Shown one piece after another: positions 21,498-33,150 of a stretch of DNA of 64,000 nucleotides. The notes below the pieces were generated by a model. It had not been told where the DNA came from. It did not search any database and saw only the letters and a program-made list of their open reading frames with translations. Location of the stretch: assembly GCA_029582165.1 (NCBI GenBank), contig CM055877.1, positions 3,206,023 to 3,270,022 of the forward strand. The letters run 5' to 3'. This DNA is from Portulaca oleracea (lineage: Eukaryota > Streptophyta > Magnoliopsida > Caryophyllales > Portulacaceae). The position numbers and the translations under genes were made by a program. Numbering within the stretch: position 1 is the first letter of the stretch; each line of letters starts with the position of its first letter.

Positions 21498-24400
21498 TGT
21501 AATACCCCGCCCTAAATCATACGTATTACAGTAGTTCATTTATTTTAATTAGTTATAATTTGTTAATTAAATACTTTGAACCTTGTGGTTAGCTAACGGT
21601 GACAGGTTTCGGAGGAATGGCGAAGCGGCAAATTTTACCGATCAAAATTCTTAATCGAATTTTGTTACAGTATATTTTGGACCTTATTATATAATTATTG
21701 TAGGTTCTATGACTTTATTTTAAGGTCGGGTTAATTCTTTGTTTGATTTTTACGACAAACGGTTTAAATTTAATTTACCGATTTTACCGTCTTTTAACCC
21801 GCATAAATTAAATACATTTTATAGTTATTATACATTACTAATTTTATTTTCTTTACTAAGTATATTAGTATTATGATTAGAGTAATAATATTATAATTTT
21901 TATTGTTATTGTTTTAAGTTAAAGGGGAGGGGTTATATTAGCAATTAGGAAGAGCAAGGGGTTTTTATTTTCAAAACGCACAACTCCACTCATACCTCAC
22001 TTCCTCCTTCTCTCTCACCGAGCCACAGCGTCAGTCCCCCTCTGCTTTTGCCGGGCGGCATTTTCCGGCCATTTTTCCGGCACCCACTTGGAGCTCTCAC
22101 TCTCCTCTACATTCTAGTCCATTTTATTCATCCTTTCAAGTGGTATTCATCTTATTCCTTCATCTCCATTGATATACAATCTGAGTTTTGATGTTTTACA
22201 TGTACTAATTTATTTTTCATCCTTCTAATCACCTCTCTTTTTCATAAGTTTCAAAGTATATGTTAGTAGAGTTGATTTTAGGGACAAACTACATGTGTTT
22301 AGTGAGGTTTGGTGAATCTTTTGAGAGAGTTGTGTTTCTTGTTGAAGAGATTGATATTTATGGTTTTTGCATGTGGTATTTGATGACAATTTGAAGGTTA
22401 GTTTCTGTTTTGAAAGGGGTAAATAGATTAATCATGTTTAATTGGGTTTTTTATGTGTAATTAGTGAGGAAAATTGTGAAAGCTATGGTGTGATCTAAGT
22501 GCATGTAACTTGGTGTTGTTGCATGTGAATTTTACAAGTGTGGATGCTAATTTTAGAGGCTTAAATTCTGGAAATTTATGAGGAATTGGGTATATTGCAA
22601 TAGGTGTTCCATTAGTGTAAAGGTTGGATGAAAGTAAGCTATGCATGAGGGCAAAATCTGACCCTAAACATTCTGCCCAAAATGTGAGTTTTATGGGAGA
22701 TGTTAAAATTAGTTTTGAGCCTAGAATATGGTGTAAAAATGTAGCCAAGAATGTTAGTAAACACCGGGCTTTGGAATTTCGGGTTTTCGATTTGTATAGC
22801 TCAAGTTAGAGCCAAAACCGTAAAGGTATGTTTTTATATACGAATTTGGAGTCAGTGTTTTGTTGGGCATTTTCCATCCATATGGAGTTGGAGTTTGAGA
22901 AAGTGTTCAACATAAGAGTTGTAGGAGACGTTTCAAGCTTTCCAAAAATGTATGGTATGAGTCAAACCGATATCGGGAGAGTGAGTTATAGCACCCGGAA
23001 GCGGGGCTGCGAAACTGGAATTTTCTGGGTAATTGATAAATGCATTAATTGGGTTAAAGGTTATTATATTGAGCTTATAATTGGTTTTATGGGTGTGTAA
23101 CCTAAGTCATATGACCTTTATGATATATCCCATAAGTAGGAACCATGGAACTCGGTTTTAAAGGTTTTAAGGAACCCCGAAATCTTTAAACTATTTTACG
23201 TTTATCGTTTTAATTTACCGAAAACTCATAAATTTAGTGAAATGAGTTCGTTTTACTTTAGAGTTTTTAAAGTCTCTTTGAGAAATTGAAGGTCTATATT
23301 TTACAAGTATTCTTTGAATCATAAAGCTTCTATGAGTTTAGAGTATATACAAAGTTCTATTGATTTTGTCTAAGCACCAAAACCGCACATGAATATATCT
23401 TGGTATTTTACTGCATTCTGTCCGGAGCCTTTTTCGGGCTCTTCTCACCCTGTTTAGCCTCTGGCCCAGTTGACAAACTTGTGGATTATGTTTTTCCCTT
23501 TCCGAAAAGTACTCGCATAGCGAAATCCGAATTTTATAGCCCGAGTTACGACCAAAATACTATTGTCATAAAAACCTGAAATTTTTATACGATTTATTTC
23601 CAAAACTCTTTTGTGAGGCCCTATGCCCTCATCTTTTCATAGCTTCTATTCTAATACCGAACTCTATCGTTTTAAGCTCAAAAGTTCAGCCTCGACCCGA
23701 GCCATTCCCCGGCCGAGATCACCCCCGAGCAGTCCACACGTTCAAGGTACGCGAATTGTCCAACTCTTCGCTCCTTTATGTTTACGATTTATGCTTTATA
23801 TTTACGATTTATGCTTTATGTTCACGATTTATGTTTTATGTTTGCGGTTTATGCAAATGTTTACGGTTTATGTTTTATGGTTATAATTTATATTTTATGT
23901 TTACGATTTATGTTGAAAGTTTATGGTTTACGTTAAAGGTTTCCGGTTTATGTTTATGTTTACGGTTTATGATAAATGTTTACGATTTATGTTAAAGGTT
24001 TACAGTTTATGCTAATTTATGCTTTTATGATTATTCATGGTTTTAAGTGGTCCCATTTTATGGATTCTATGTTCTATGTTCTAGCTAGTTACGAGAAGTG
24101 CTAGCCTTTTATGTTTTAGATGCTCCTGATCAGAGTGTCCTAGACCTGGCCAGTGTCTGACTGTCTAGCAGTCACCCATCCAAACTCCAGATCGGTTTGG
24201 GCGTGCGCGCGCGAGATGCTTTGCATCGATCTAAAGGGGACCCAAAACTCTTAAGTTTATGTATTTACTTCTAAGTTCATGTGACATGTTCTTTCTTTAT
24301 GAACTCAAGTTACTCTTACTCATGTATAAGTCTATGTTCATGTCTTTTCAAGTTAATGTTTTATTACCCCTTCCCCGTTTTCAAAATGAATTTAAATGCC

Positions 24401-24876
24401 GGCACTAAAACCGTTTTCGAACGGTTTGACGTGTTGGAGGTTTACGTACTGAGTGTTTCCCCACTCACTTTTCGCAATGTTTTAATGTTTTGTTTTAGGG
24501 GGTCCGAGCACCCAAGGTAAAGGCAAAGGCAAGCAGGGGTAATCACGTGTTGTAAGCAAGGTAGTCATGGTTGAAGTATTTGGGTCGGCTTGAGAGTCGC
24601 ATGTTTTTGAAGTAACCATGTTTATGGAAGAAGTTGTTTTAGTTTTAAGCTATGTTTAAGTTTATATGCTTTATCCAAGGGTTGTATAAGTTTTATATGT
24701 GAAGGTTTTTAAGTTAGTAAGTTATCTTGTGGTTTTGGAAGTTTCTTTGGTGTTGTTGCCTTGTCTCTTTTGGGAGACGGCGGTAATGTCTCGACCTAAG
24801 GTGTTCCGCTGCATTAATCACAGGTTTGGGATTCTAAGTATAGTCTTAATCTTGTGATTAAGGTTGGGGCGTTACA
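21498..24876 (+). mobile_element. long solo LTR (3,379 bp), Tekay-like, nested in copia gag
   Basis: The ends are TGTAATACCCCGCCC and GGGGCGTTACA, with a perfect TSD CAGTC at 21493-21497 and 24877-24881. There is no pol domain. The layout resembles the 7819-11713 LTR: CT-rich then GCCGG-rich leader at about 22000-22080. A run of (TTTATGTTTACGA)-type repeats lies at 23780-24010. Confidence 0.8.
23780..24015. repeat. degenerate tandem repeat, TTTATGTTTACGATTTATG unit
   Basis: About ten imperfect copies of roughly 20-26 bp based on TTTACGGTTTATG/TTTACGATTTATG. They lie inside the nested solo LTR and have no coding value despite open frames. Confidence 0.75.
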
Positions 24877-25502
24877 CAGTCACCTTGGAACCCCATTTGT
24901 GCTCAGGCAGACATTGAAGGATCTTGTTCATCTGCTCTTCATCTGTATATGTCTTCCCAAGAGATTTGAGATGGTTGATTATGGCACTGAATCTCTTGAA
25001 CATAGATTCAATAGATTCATTTTCTTCCATCTTGAAGCCTTCATACTTTTGAACAAGCAGATTGATCTTGGTCTTTTTTACTTGATTGGTTCCTTCGTAG
25101 GTAGTGACCAAATAGTCCCATATCTGTTTAGCTGTATCAAAATTTGACACCCTTTCAAACTCGTTAGAATTAAGACTACAGATTAAAAGATAGTGTGCAT
25201 GAGTATTCTTTTTTGCTTGCTCTTTCTCTTCTGCTGTATACTCAGATCTTGGCTTGTCACTTTGTGTTCCATCCTCAGCAATGCTTTGAGGTGTAGGATA
25301 ATTTCCTTCCTTGACTATGTCCCAAATGTCCTCATCTTGATTTCTCAAGAAGATTTCCATTTGGCGTTTCCATACTCGATAGTTATCACCTGTCAGCAAA
25401 GGTGATCTGTTCCATGAACGTCCTTGGCTTAAATCACCCATGTTGTGATCTCCCATGATCTTTGCCACAGAGCGGTTAGTCTCTGACTTTTTAGTGGACC
25501 AG

Positions 25503-25514
25503 GCTCTGATACCA
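25503..25514 (-). promoter_or_regulatory. primer-binding site of the SIRE-like element
   Basis: The minus strand reads TGGTATCAGAGC two bases after the 5' LTR, the standard PBS complementary to initiator tRNA-Met. Confidence 0.9.
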
Positions 25515-25516
25515 AT

Positions 25517-26503
25517 TGAAAGAACCCTAGAGGGGGGGTGAATAGGGTTATTGAACTTTTCTGCACAAATCACAACTTGACAAGGACGTTAGGTTCTCGG
25601 CCCAACAACCCGAGAACTTCCTTCACAGAATAGAATTAGAATGAATAAAGGACAAATAATATATAATCAATAACCTCCTTTATTGCACTGATCAGAGAGA
25701 TAACCTAAGGTAGAGGACCTTAGGTATTACAACGGACCAAGCGCCTTACAATGGACGCTTCTTATTGTCTGGAAAGGCTTTCACAGTAAGGCGTTTACCG
25801 CTTACGATGAATGACCTTTGCGGTGATCGTATTTGAAATCCCAAAGGTGAATGTCCTTAGGGATTCAGACAAGCCCAGAAAACTTCGAACAGTTTCTGGG
25901 TAACTTACACAAGTTCTCAGAATTCTTCACCCACCAAATTCGATTTGGTGTTTACACATATAGAATCCTAATTCCGTCTAGGATTCAAACACGAAAGCCT
26001 AACACAACTCTAAATCCGTTAAGAGTTTGATAGCACTCTCAATATGAACACTCGAACACCTCACTTCAACTCAAGAACACACTCTTGGTTGAATTCTCGA
26101 TTTCTTCCCTTGGAATCGAATACTTTTGTTTTTCTTGAATGCTTCTATTTATGCTGTGCTTTGTATCCGTTGGAGATGATTCTGTTCCTTGCTCCACTTT
26201 CTCTTCATAGCGTAGACAAGATTTTCTTCCCTTTTTCGGTGCGATCTTCTGGGAGATTTCTTCCAATCTTTATCTTCGATTTTGCCTGCACAGTGGTTAA
26301 GGAAGTTAGTCCGATTCACATAGTAAATAGGGGGAAGGAGAGATTCTTGCCTAATTGGAGAACTTCCCTGAGTAAATGTCGTCTTTTGTCTTTCACTTCA
26401 AAACCCAGTGAGCAGCGCCAATGTCCTTCAGTTCTGTTGACGTAGATGTCCTTGATGTGCATTGGGCGAATGTCCTTTGCTCTGTTCTAACAGGGGTTCT
26501 TCA
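25517..26503 (-). mobile_element. 5' LTR of the SIRE-like element
   Basis: 987 bp, near-identical to 14404-15397, flanked outside by AAGAA. The high identity implies a recent insertion into the peptide-gene intron. Confidence 0.9.
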
Positions 26504-26638
26504 AAGAATTTACTGGTTAAATTTATTCTGATTATATTTTTATGAACTTATCATGAAAAAATAAGTTAAAAGTAACATATCCTAATTGTACTTCATAAAT
26601 CCAATTAATGAATTTTTTTTGGGTTAATGATTATAAAG

Positions 26639-26793
26639 GTACAAAAAATGCTATTTACTACGCGCAACTCCCTCGAGGACCGGGAGGGCAGCCCAACGGG
26701 AGGTCGCCTTGTGTTCACACACCTTCCGGACCAAATGGACCAGGTTTTGGTTCTGGTAGTCCGACTGCACCAGGAGGCCCACACTGCAAATAA
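26639..26793 (+). CDS. small secreted cysteine-bracketed Gly/Pro-rich peptide precursor, exon 2
   Basis: The acceptor ATAAAG| at 26638 is in the phase needed by exon 1 (G|GT makes Gly), and the frame ends at TAA 26791-26793. The exon encodes NAIYYAQLPRGPGG, then a C-terminal part in which two Cys bracket a Ser/Gly/Pro core (PCVHTPSGPNGPG...GGPHCK). The length (86 aa), signal peptide, variable middle and conserved-looking C-terminus fit a plant peptide-hormone precursor. SGPxGPG and GSGSP are reminiscent of PIP/CEP peptides, and the two-Cys layout of CTNIP/SCREW peptides. I cannot assign the family. The intron is 12,914 bp because a copia element inserted in it, antisense to this gene. Confidence 0.7.
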
Positions 26794-27134
26794 TTGAAGC
26801 ATACAATGTGCCACAACGAAAGTGTATGACTTGAACCGTCGCCTACGTACATCACAATGAAAATTATTAAGTTTAAAAGGATACTGTCATTACATGTACA
26901 CTATCATGTCACATTTTAATTAGCCTATTGTATGTCGATTTTCTATGATTAATACGCTCTAACAAAGATTTGTAGAAATGTATTGATCGTTTTGTTAGAT
27001 ATTTTTATGTTTGGTAATTAAATATGTCCAGTAACAACTATATTATTTGGTCCTACACTCCTACTGTATCACACAAATTAGTGTCTTGAAATAATATATG
27101 TAATTAACCCAAAATAATATCGTCTTATGTTTGG

Positions 27135-27952
27135 AAGTGTCGAGAGTTGATTTTTTGGAGAAATCAACACAACACGGGTCGTGCTAGGCTAACACGGTCC
27201 GTGTCAAGTCTGGAACGGATCGTGTTACTTGACAACCGACTTAAAACGGGTTCTGGAGGTCAACACTGACCGTGTCACTTGTGACACATACCATGTTGGA
27301 TACCGGATGTCGTTTTACGGAAAGTCTGTTATAAGAGTTTTGTTAGCCCCTTCTCCAAGCCACCCAACACTATAAATAGGAAGTATGTCTAAGGCATTTA
27401 TAATCAATTGTTTGAGACTTCTAAAGGGATATTGGGGTCATTTCCTGAGTTTTTCTTTCTTCGAGTTTAACAATTATCATTATTATTTCTTGAAACAATC
27501 TACAAAATACCCTAAACATATACATTTTAGATTGAGATCAGTCTCAATCGGGTCCATCTAGCAATTGAGTTCTTAGAGCTAGTGTTGCATGGACCTACGG
27601 TAGAGAATTTTGTAGTGGAATCTCAAAAGTCAACATCTACATCAGTCGAATTAGCAATCATGTATAATATTAAGCCCCTACAGTTTTAGTCTTTCTTGGG
27701 TGATTAATTGTTTTGTAATTGTTATGAATATTCCGTCAATTAATCTTTATCTGTTTAGGAAATAGACCACTTAAAACCAACAGTGGTATCGGAGCCACCA
27801 ATTGCATACTTATGTTTTATGCGTAATTCATGAATAATTTTGTCAATTATTGAATTATATTATGGATTAATTTGCTAGATTAGGTTATGTCCAAATTTTG
27901 AAACTTTATGAAATTTTTTATCTTTAATGTTTATAATAGAAAAACTGGATCG
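27135..27952 (+). mobile_element. old LTR fragment plus primer-binding site and leader
   Basis: A TATA box (TATAAATAGG at 27371), repeated ACGGGTCGTG/ACGGTCCGTG motifs, and an end CCAACA followed by GTGGTATCGGAGCC (a one-base variant of the tRNA-Met PBS) at about 27781-27795 identify a 5' LTR of roughly 640 bp in plus orientation. Leader sequence continues to 27952 and resumes at 34299, because a copia element inserted here. The rest of this older element is missing. The exact left end is uncertain. Confidence 0.6.
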
Positions 27953-28380
27953 TGTTATAATTATAATTTCAATAATTGATTGAGAGAAGAGATAATATTA
28001 AGAAGAAGAATGAGAGGAATATATGGGATATGGTGTGGGTTTATTACTCACATTACATGGGTATTTATAGGGAGATAACAAACATTGGATTCCAAAATAT
28101 AAACTAATTAATACATAAAAATGATATTCATATATAAAAAAAATATTTCATAACACTCCCCCTTGAATATCCATTTTTCAAAATAATATGCCTCGTTAAA
28201 ACCTTACTAGGAAAAACCCATTGGGAAAAATCCTAGTGAAGGAAAAAGAGTACATAATTCTTGATACGTCACCATATGCTGCCTCATTAAAATCCTTTCC
28301 AAGGAAAATCCAATGGGACAAAACCTCGGATAAGGAAAAAAGAGTACAGCGCATAGTATAAACTCCCCCTGATATGAGCA

Positions 28381-29696
28381 TCAGCAAACATCTCGGAGAC
28401 GACGCAACCCGATTTTTCTGACTAACTTCTCAAAAGTTGCAGTTGGAAGAGACTTGGTAAATAAATCCGCTAAATTCTCACTAGAACGGATTTGCTGAAC
28501 ATCAATCTCACTTTTCTTTTGTAGATCATGAGTGAAAAAGAACTTCGGTGAGATATGCTTTGTTCTATCACCTTTGATGTATCCTGCTTTCAATTGTGCT
28601 ACACAAGCAGCATTATCCTCGTATAAGATTGTTGGAATATCTTTATCTGAAGATAAACCACAAGATCCCCGTATGTGTTGGATTACAAATCTTAACCAAA
28701 CACATTCTCTGCTAGCCTCATGAATTGCCAAAATTTCAGCATGATTGGATGGGGTGACTGCTAGCGTTTGTTTCATAGAACGCCATGAAATTGCGGTTCC
28801 ACCACTAGTAAAAACATACCCAGTTTGTGATCGGGCATTATGGGGATCAGATAAGTATCCGGCATCAGCATAGCCAGTCAAAACTTCCTTTACTTTGTGA
28901 GGATAAAATAGACCCATATCCATCGTACCTCGAAGGTATCGAAAAATATGTTTAACTCCATTCCAATGCCGTCGTGTTGGACATGAGCTAAATCTTGCTA
29001 GCAAATTCACAGAAAATGAAATATCTGGTCGTGTATGACTAGCAAGGTACATTAGTGCTCCAATAGCACTTAAATATGGTACTTCAGGACCGAGGAGTTC
29101 TTCACCATCTTCTGGGGGTCTAAAAGGGTCCTTTTTCACATCAAGTGATCTTACCACCATTGGAGTGCTTAAAGGATGTGCATTGTCCATGTAGAATCGT
29201 TTTAGTATCTTTTCTATATAAGCTGACTGATGCACAAAGACTCCATTCTCAAGATGTTCAACTTGTAAACCAAGACAAAACTTGGTTTTACCGAGATCTT
29301 TCATTTCAAATTCTTTCTTTAGTAATGTCTGCGCTTTCGGATCTCTTCTGAAGTTCCAATCATGTTTAAATCGTCAACATAAACAGTGATTATAACGAAT
29401 TTGGATCCGGATCTTTTTATAAAAATGCATGGGCAAACAGGATTATTTATATATCCTTCTTTCAACAAATACTCGCTGAGGCGATTATACCACATGCGTC
29501 CGGATTGCTTTAACCCATATAGAGATCTATTCAACTTGATTGAGTAAAGATCTCGCGGGTTCTTATTATGTGCTTCAGGCAATTGAAATCCTTCAGGGAG
29601 TTTCATGTAAATGTCATTCTCAAGTTTCCCATATAGATAAGCAGTAACGACATCCATAAGATGCATAGCGAGATTTTCATGTACTGCCAGACTCAA
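28381..29696 (-). pseudogene. copia RT (C-terminal part) and RNase H, frameshifted
   Basis: Two frames cover this. 29696-29319 has DVVTAYLYGKLE, LYGLKQSGRMWYNRL and the catalytic YVDDLNMIG. 29304-28381 has the RT thumb (MKDLGKTKFCLGLQ) and RNase H (YADAGYLSDPHNARSQTGY, HAEILAIHEA, YEDNAACVAQ, RTKHISPKFF). A frameshift near 29320 separates them and another near 29740 removes the link to the RT N-terminus. It is not functional as a polyprotein. Confidence 0.85.
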
Positions 29697-29739
29697 TAGG
29701 TATCGAAAAGTAGTAGCATCAACTACGGGGGAGTATGTT

Positions 29740-30443
29740 TCTTCATAGTCAATGCCTGGTTTCTGTGAAACCCTTGTGATACTAGTCGTGCTTTATATCT
29801 CACGATCTCATTTTTCTCATTTTGTTTTCGCACAAAGACCCATTTGAATCCAACAGGTTTTATGCCTGTTGGTGTACGAACTACAGGTCCGAATACTTCC
29901 CTTTTTGTAAGGGAATCTAATTACGTGTCGCATCTTTCCATTTTCGATCCTTTCTTTGCGCATTCCTCAACAGACCTTGGTTCATGATCCTCATTCTCAT
30001 TCATGATATTCAGCTATATTATATGAAAACATCAGATCGACGTCGATTTCACTTCGGTTCCATCTTATGCCAGTCATGACATAATTGATTGAGATCTCAT
30101 CATTATTGCAATTTTCAAGTACTTGAGTTTGTGGTGCAACTTCCACATTTGTCATGTCTGGGGACTCTTCTGGAGTCAATTTTTCCTCGTGTTGGTTATC
30201 ATTATTCTTTGCTCCTTTTCTTTTTCGAGGATTTTTGTCTTTGGAACCTGCTGGTTTACCACGCTTCAAATGTGGTATAGACTCATTAGCAATGGCACTT
30301 TGTCCTGCTGGGACATCAATTCTAATAGGAGCATTGACAGCTGGAATGTAAGATTTAGTGACTCTCTTTGGGTCAGTAAATGCGTCTGGCAGTTGATTCG
30401 CTAGAGATTGTAAACGAATTATGTTTTGAATTTCTAGTTCACA
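29740..30443 (-). pseudogene. copia linker and RT N-terminus, broken
   Basis: This is a basic linker (RGKPAGSKDKNPRKRKG) and short acidic segments ending at 29997, followed by remnants of the RT start ([17 protein letters not shown] reading at about 29830-29880) in other frames. Stops and frameshifts separate it from integrase upstream and from RT downstream. Confidence 0.6.
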
Positions 30444-31889
30444 CTACTTTGTACGAGGATCAAGATGCTTTAGCAGTAATTCGTTCCAACTTATCTCTTT
30501 ACCCAACTGCTTAGATTCTCCCCCTAATTTTGGGAAAACTGTCTCATCAAAATGACAATCGACAAATCGTGCCGTAAACAAATCTCCAGTTGATGGTTCT
30601 AGATACTTAATTATAGATGGAGATTCGTACCCAACATATATTCCCAATCTCCTTTGGGGTCCCATCTTAGTGCGTTGTGGTGGGGAAATAGGTACATACA
30701 CCGCACATCCAAAAGTTCGTAGATGGGAGATATTTGGTTCATGACCAAAAACCAATTGTTGGGGAGAAAATTCATGATAACCAACTGACCTTATGCGGAT
30801 CAATGCCGCAGCATGCAGTATAGCATGCCCCCAAGTACTAGCTGGAAGTTTTGCTTTCATAAGCAATGGCCTTGCAATTAGTTGCAAGCGCTTAATAAAT
30901 GATTCTGCAAGACCATTTTGTGTATGAACATGCGGCACAGGATGCTCAACTTCTATGCCAATCGACATACAAAAATCGTCAAAAGCTTTAGACCTAAATT
31001 CACCTGCATTATCAAGACGAATTTTCTTGATAGAATGATCTGGAAAATGTGCTCGTAGTTTAATCAATTGAGCAAGCAATCTTGCAAATGCCAAGTTGCG
31101 GGTTGACAATAAACACACATGTGACCATCTAGTTGATGCATCAATTAATACCATAAAGTATCTAAATGGTCCACATGGTGGGTCTACAGGACCACAAATG
31201 TCACCTTGTATACGTTCCAGAAATGCAGGGGATTCCACCCCAATCTTAGCTGGTGATGGTCTTGTGATTAATTTTCCTTGAGAGCAAGCTGCGCATGAGA
31301 ACTCATTAATTTGAAGGATCTTCTGGTCCTTTAAAGTATGTCCGTATGAGTTCTTTAGGATTTTGCGCATCATTGTTGATCCAGGATGCCCCAATCTGTC
31401 ATGCCATATTATAAATTCTTTATTACTAGTAAACTCCTGGTTTACTAGAGTATGTACTTCAATTGGGTTTATTATTGTGTAATATAACCCGGAGGATAAT
31501 GATGATAATCTTTCTAACACACATCTTTTGCCCAAGGCAATCTTCGTGATATGCAAATACTCAATATTATTTTTGCTAGTTGTCTCAATATGATATCCAT
31601 TTCTGCGGATATCCTTGAAACTTAGTAAGTTTCTTTGAGACTTGGTGGAATATAATGCATCGTCAATGTGCAAACTTGTTCCACCAGGTAGCATTATATG
31701 GGCTCTTCCGGAGCCTTCAATTAAATTTGAGCTACCCGATATAGTACTAACATTTGCATCTCTCATTAATAAGTAAGAGAAATATGTCTTATTTTTCAAA
31801 ACAGTGTGTGTTGTTGCACTGTCTGCTAGACACATATCTCCTCCTCTATTCATTTCTCCGATCAAAGAAGTTTCCATGATCTTCACCAT
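30444..31889 (-). pseudogene. copia protease and integrase of the short-LTR element
   Basis: The protease motif ADSATTHTV is near the N-terminus. GAG-pre-integrase IIWHDRLGHPG and the zinc site FSCAACSQGK follow, then the integrase core with GDICGPVDPP, IDASTRWSH, RLDNAGEF and QNGLAESFIKRLQ. This 481-codon stretch is open, the longest in the element. It is disconnected from gag and RT by stops. Confidence 0.85.
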
Positions 31890-32099
31890 AAATAAGATAG
31901 AAATAAGAAGATAAGCAAAACATGATATAATACCAACAAGTCATACATTTAGCAAATAAAATATTACACAATATTTGACTTAACTAAGCGACATACAAAA
32001 ACTAAAAATAGTAAAATATGTCACATTACAAAACAACAAGTATGGTCTATAAGATCTTATTTCATAAAATCTAATTATTGTCGTTGCCAGTAAAATCTA

Positions 32100-33150
32100 A
32101 TTATGGTCTATCTGATTTCTGAATGTAGACAAGGAAATCAGAAACATCCAAATGAGACGCATCAACCGGATGGTCATAATCATTATTAGCATCATCTTGC
32201 ATAAAGTTGGTCTCTATCTGCTTTCCTTTGTTCTTTAATGAGGCTTGATAGAGATCGACAAGATGTTTCGGCGTACGACAGGTACGTGACCAATGTCCAT
32301 GTCCTCCACAGCGATAACATGGACTTTCCCTAGTATTTTGGCCTTGATCATTCCTGCCTTCCCACTTCTGGTGGGAAGATGACCTTTTAAAAGAATTGTC
32401 ATTACCACGACCACGACCACGACCACGACCATAACCACGACCACGACCACGACCATAACCACGACCACGACCACGACCATGACCTTGTCCACGCCCACGG
32501 TTATTATTGCGGCGTCAATTCCTATTATTATTGGGGTCATGTGTTGCCACATTCGCTTCAGGGAATGGGGCAGAGCCAATAGGGCGGCTTTCGTGGTTTT
32601 TTATCAAAAGCTCATTATTTTGCTCTGCTACCAGCAAGCAAGAAATCAGTTCCGAATACTTTTTAAAACCCTTTCCACGATATTGTTGTTGTAAAATTAT
32701 ATTACTTGCGTGGAAGGTGGAAAATGTTTTCTCCATCAGACTTTCATCTGTGATTGTTTCACCACACAATTTCAGCTGTGAGGTAATTCGGAAAACTGCT
32801 GAATTATATTCAGCTACAGATTTGAAGTCTTGAAATATGAGATGTATCCAGTCATCTCGAGCTTTTGGAAGGATCACTGTCTTTTGGTGGTTATATCTTT
32901 CTTCTAGATTTGTCCATAACTCAAATGGATCCTCAATTGTGAGGTACTCTATTTTGAGGCTATCATGGAGGTGGTGGCGCAAGAAGATCATAGCTTTGGC
33001 CTTCTCTTGGTCAGATACTTCATTGTTTTCAATAATCGTGTCTCTTAGACCTTTAGCAGACAAATGAATCTTAGCATCAAGCGCCCATGAAAGATAATTC
33101 CTTCCAGTTATGTCAAGGGCAGTGAATTCAAGTTTGGTCAAGTTCGACAT
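32100..33150 (-). pseudogene. copia gag of the short-LTR element, one nonsense mutation
   Basis: The frame starts MSNLTKLEFTALDITGRNYL and has UBN2 features (YLSWALDAKIHL, ELWTNLEERYNH). It stops at TGA 32515-32517 between two Arg-rich pieces (NNNRN, then RRNNNRGRGQ). The change is explained by CGA to TGA, the usual product of methyl-CpG decay. In the same frame the chain would continue through an RGRGRG run (32400-32500) and a zinc knuckle CYRCGGHGHWSRTC to about 32100. Confidence 0.8.
32400..32500. repeat. (CCACGA)n repeat encoding an Arg-Gly run in gag
   Basis: On the plus strand CCACGACCACGACCATAA-type hexamers repeat for about 100 bp. On the minus strand in gag frame they read RGRGRGYGRGRGRG, an RNA-binding RGG-like stretch before the zinc knuckle. 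Confidence 0.85.

Larger units (their letters stand above)
20490..25456 (-). pseudogene. copia gag of the SIRE-like element, split by a solo LTR
   Basis: Gag starts at the ATG at 25456 (MGDHNMGDLSQGRS) soon after the PBS. It runs through a UBN2-like capsid part to WGSKVT at 24877, where a 3,379-bp LTR interrupts it. It resumes at 21497 (AIEEAQNLETLKLEELIGKLL) and contains a zinc knuckle CFACGATDHLVREC (CX2CX4HX4C) at about 21150-21190. The Lys/Pro-rich tail merges into the protease region near 20490 with a frame change. Removing the insertion and one CAGTC copy restores continuity, which shows that the solo LTR came later. Confidence 0.85.
14404..26503 (-). mobile_element. SIRE-like Ty1/copia element, inserted in the peptide-gene intron
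   Basis: The element is flanked by a perfect 5-bp duplication AAGAA (14399-14403 and 26504-26508). LTRs lie at 14404-15397 and 25517-26503 and are nearly identical. On the minus strand the order is 5' LTR (right), PBS, gag with zinc knuckle, protease, integrase, RT, RNase H, an extra ORF, polypurine tract and 3' LTR (left). A downstream third ORF and the RT motif YVDDIIFGA are features of the SIRE/Maximus lineage. A 3.4-kb solo LTR splits gag, and the internal frames are broken, so this copy is not autonomous. Without the nested LTR and its duplicated CAGTC it would be about 8.7 kb. Confidence 0.92.
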
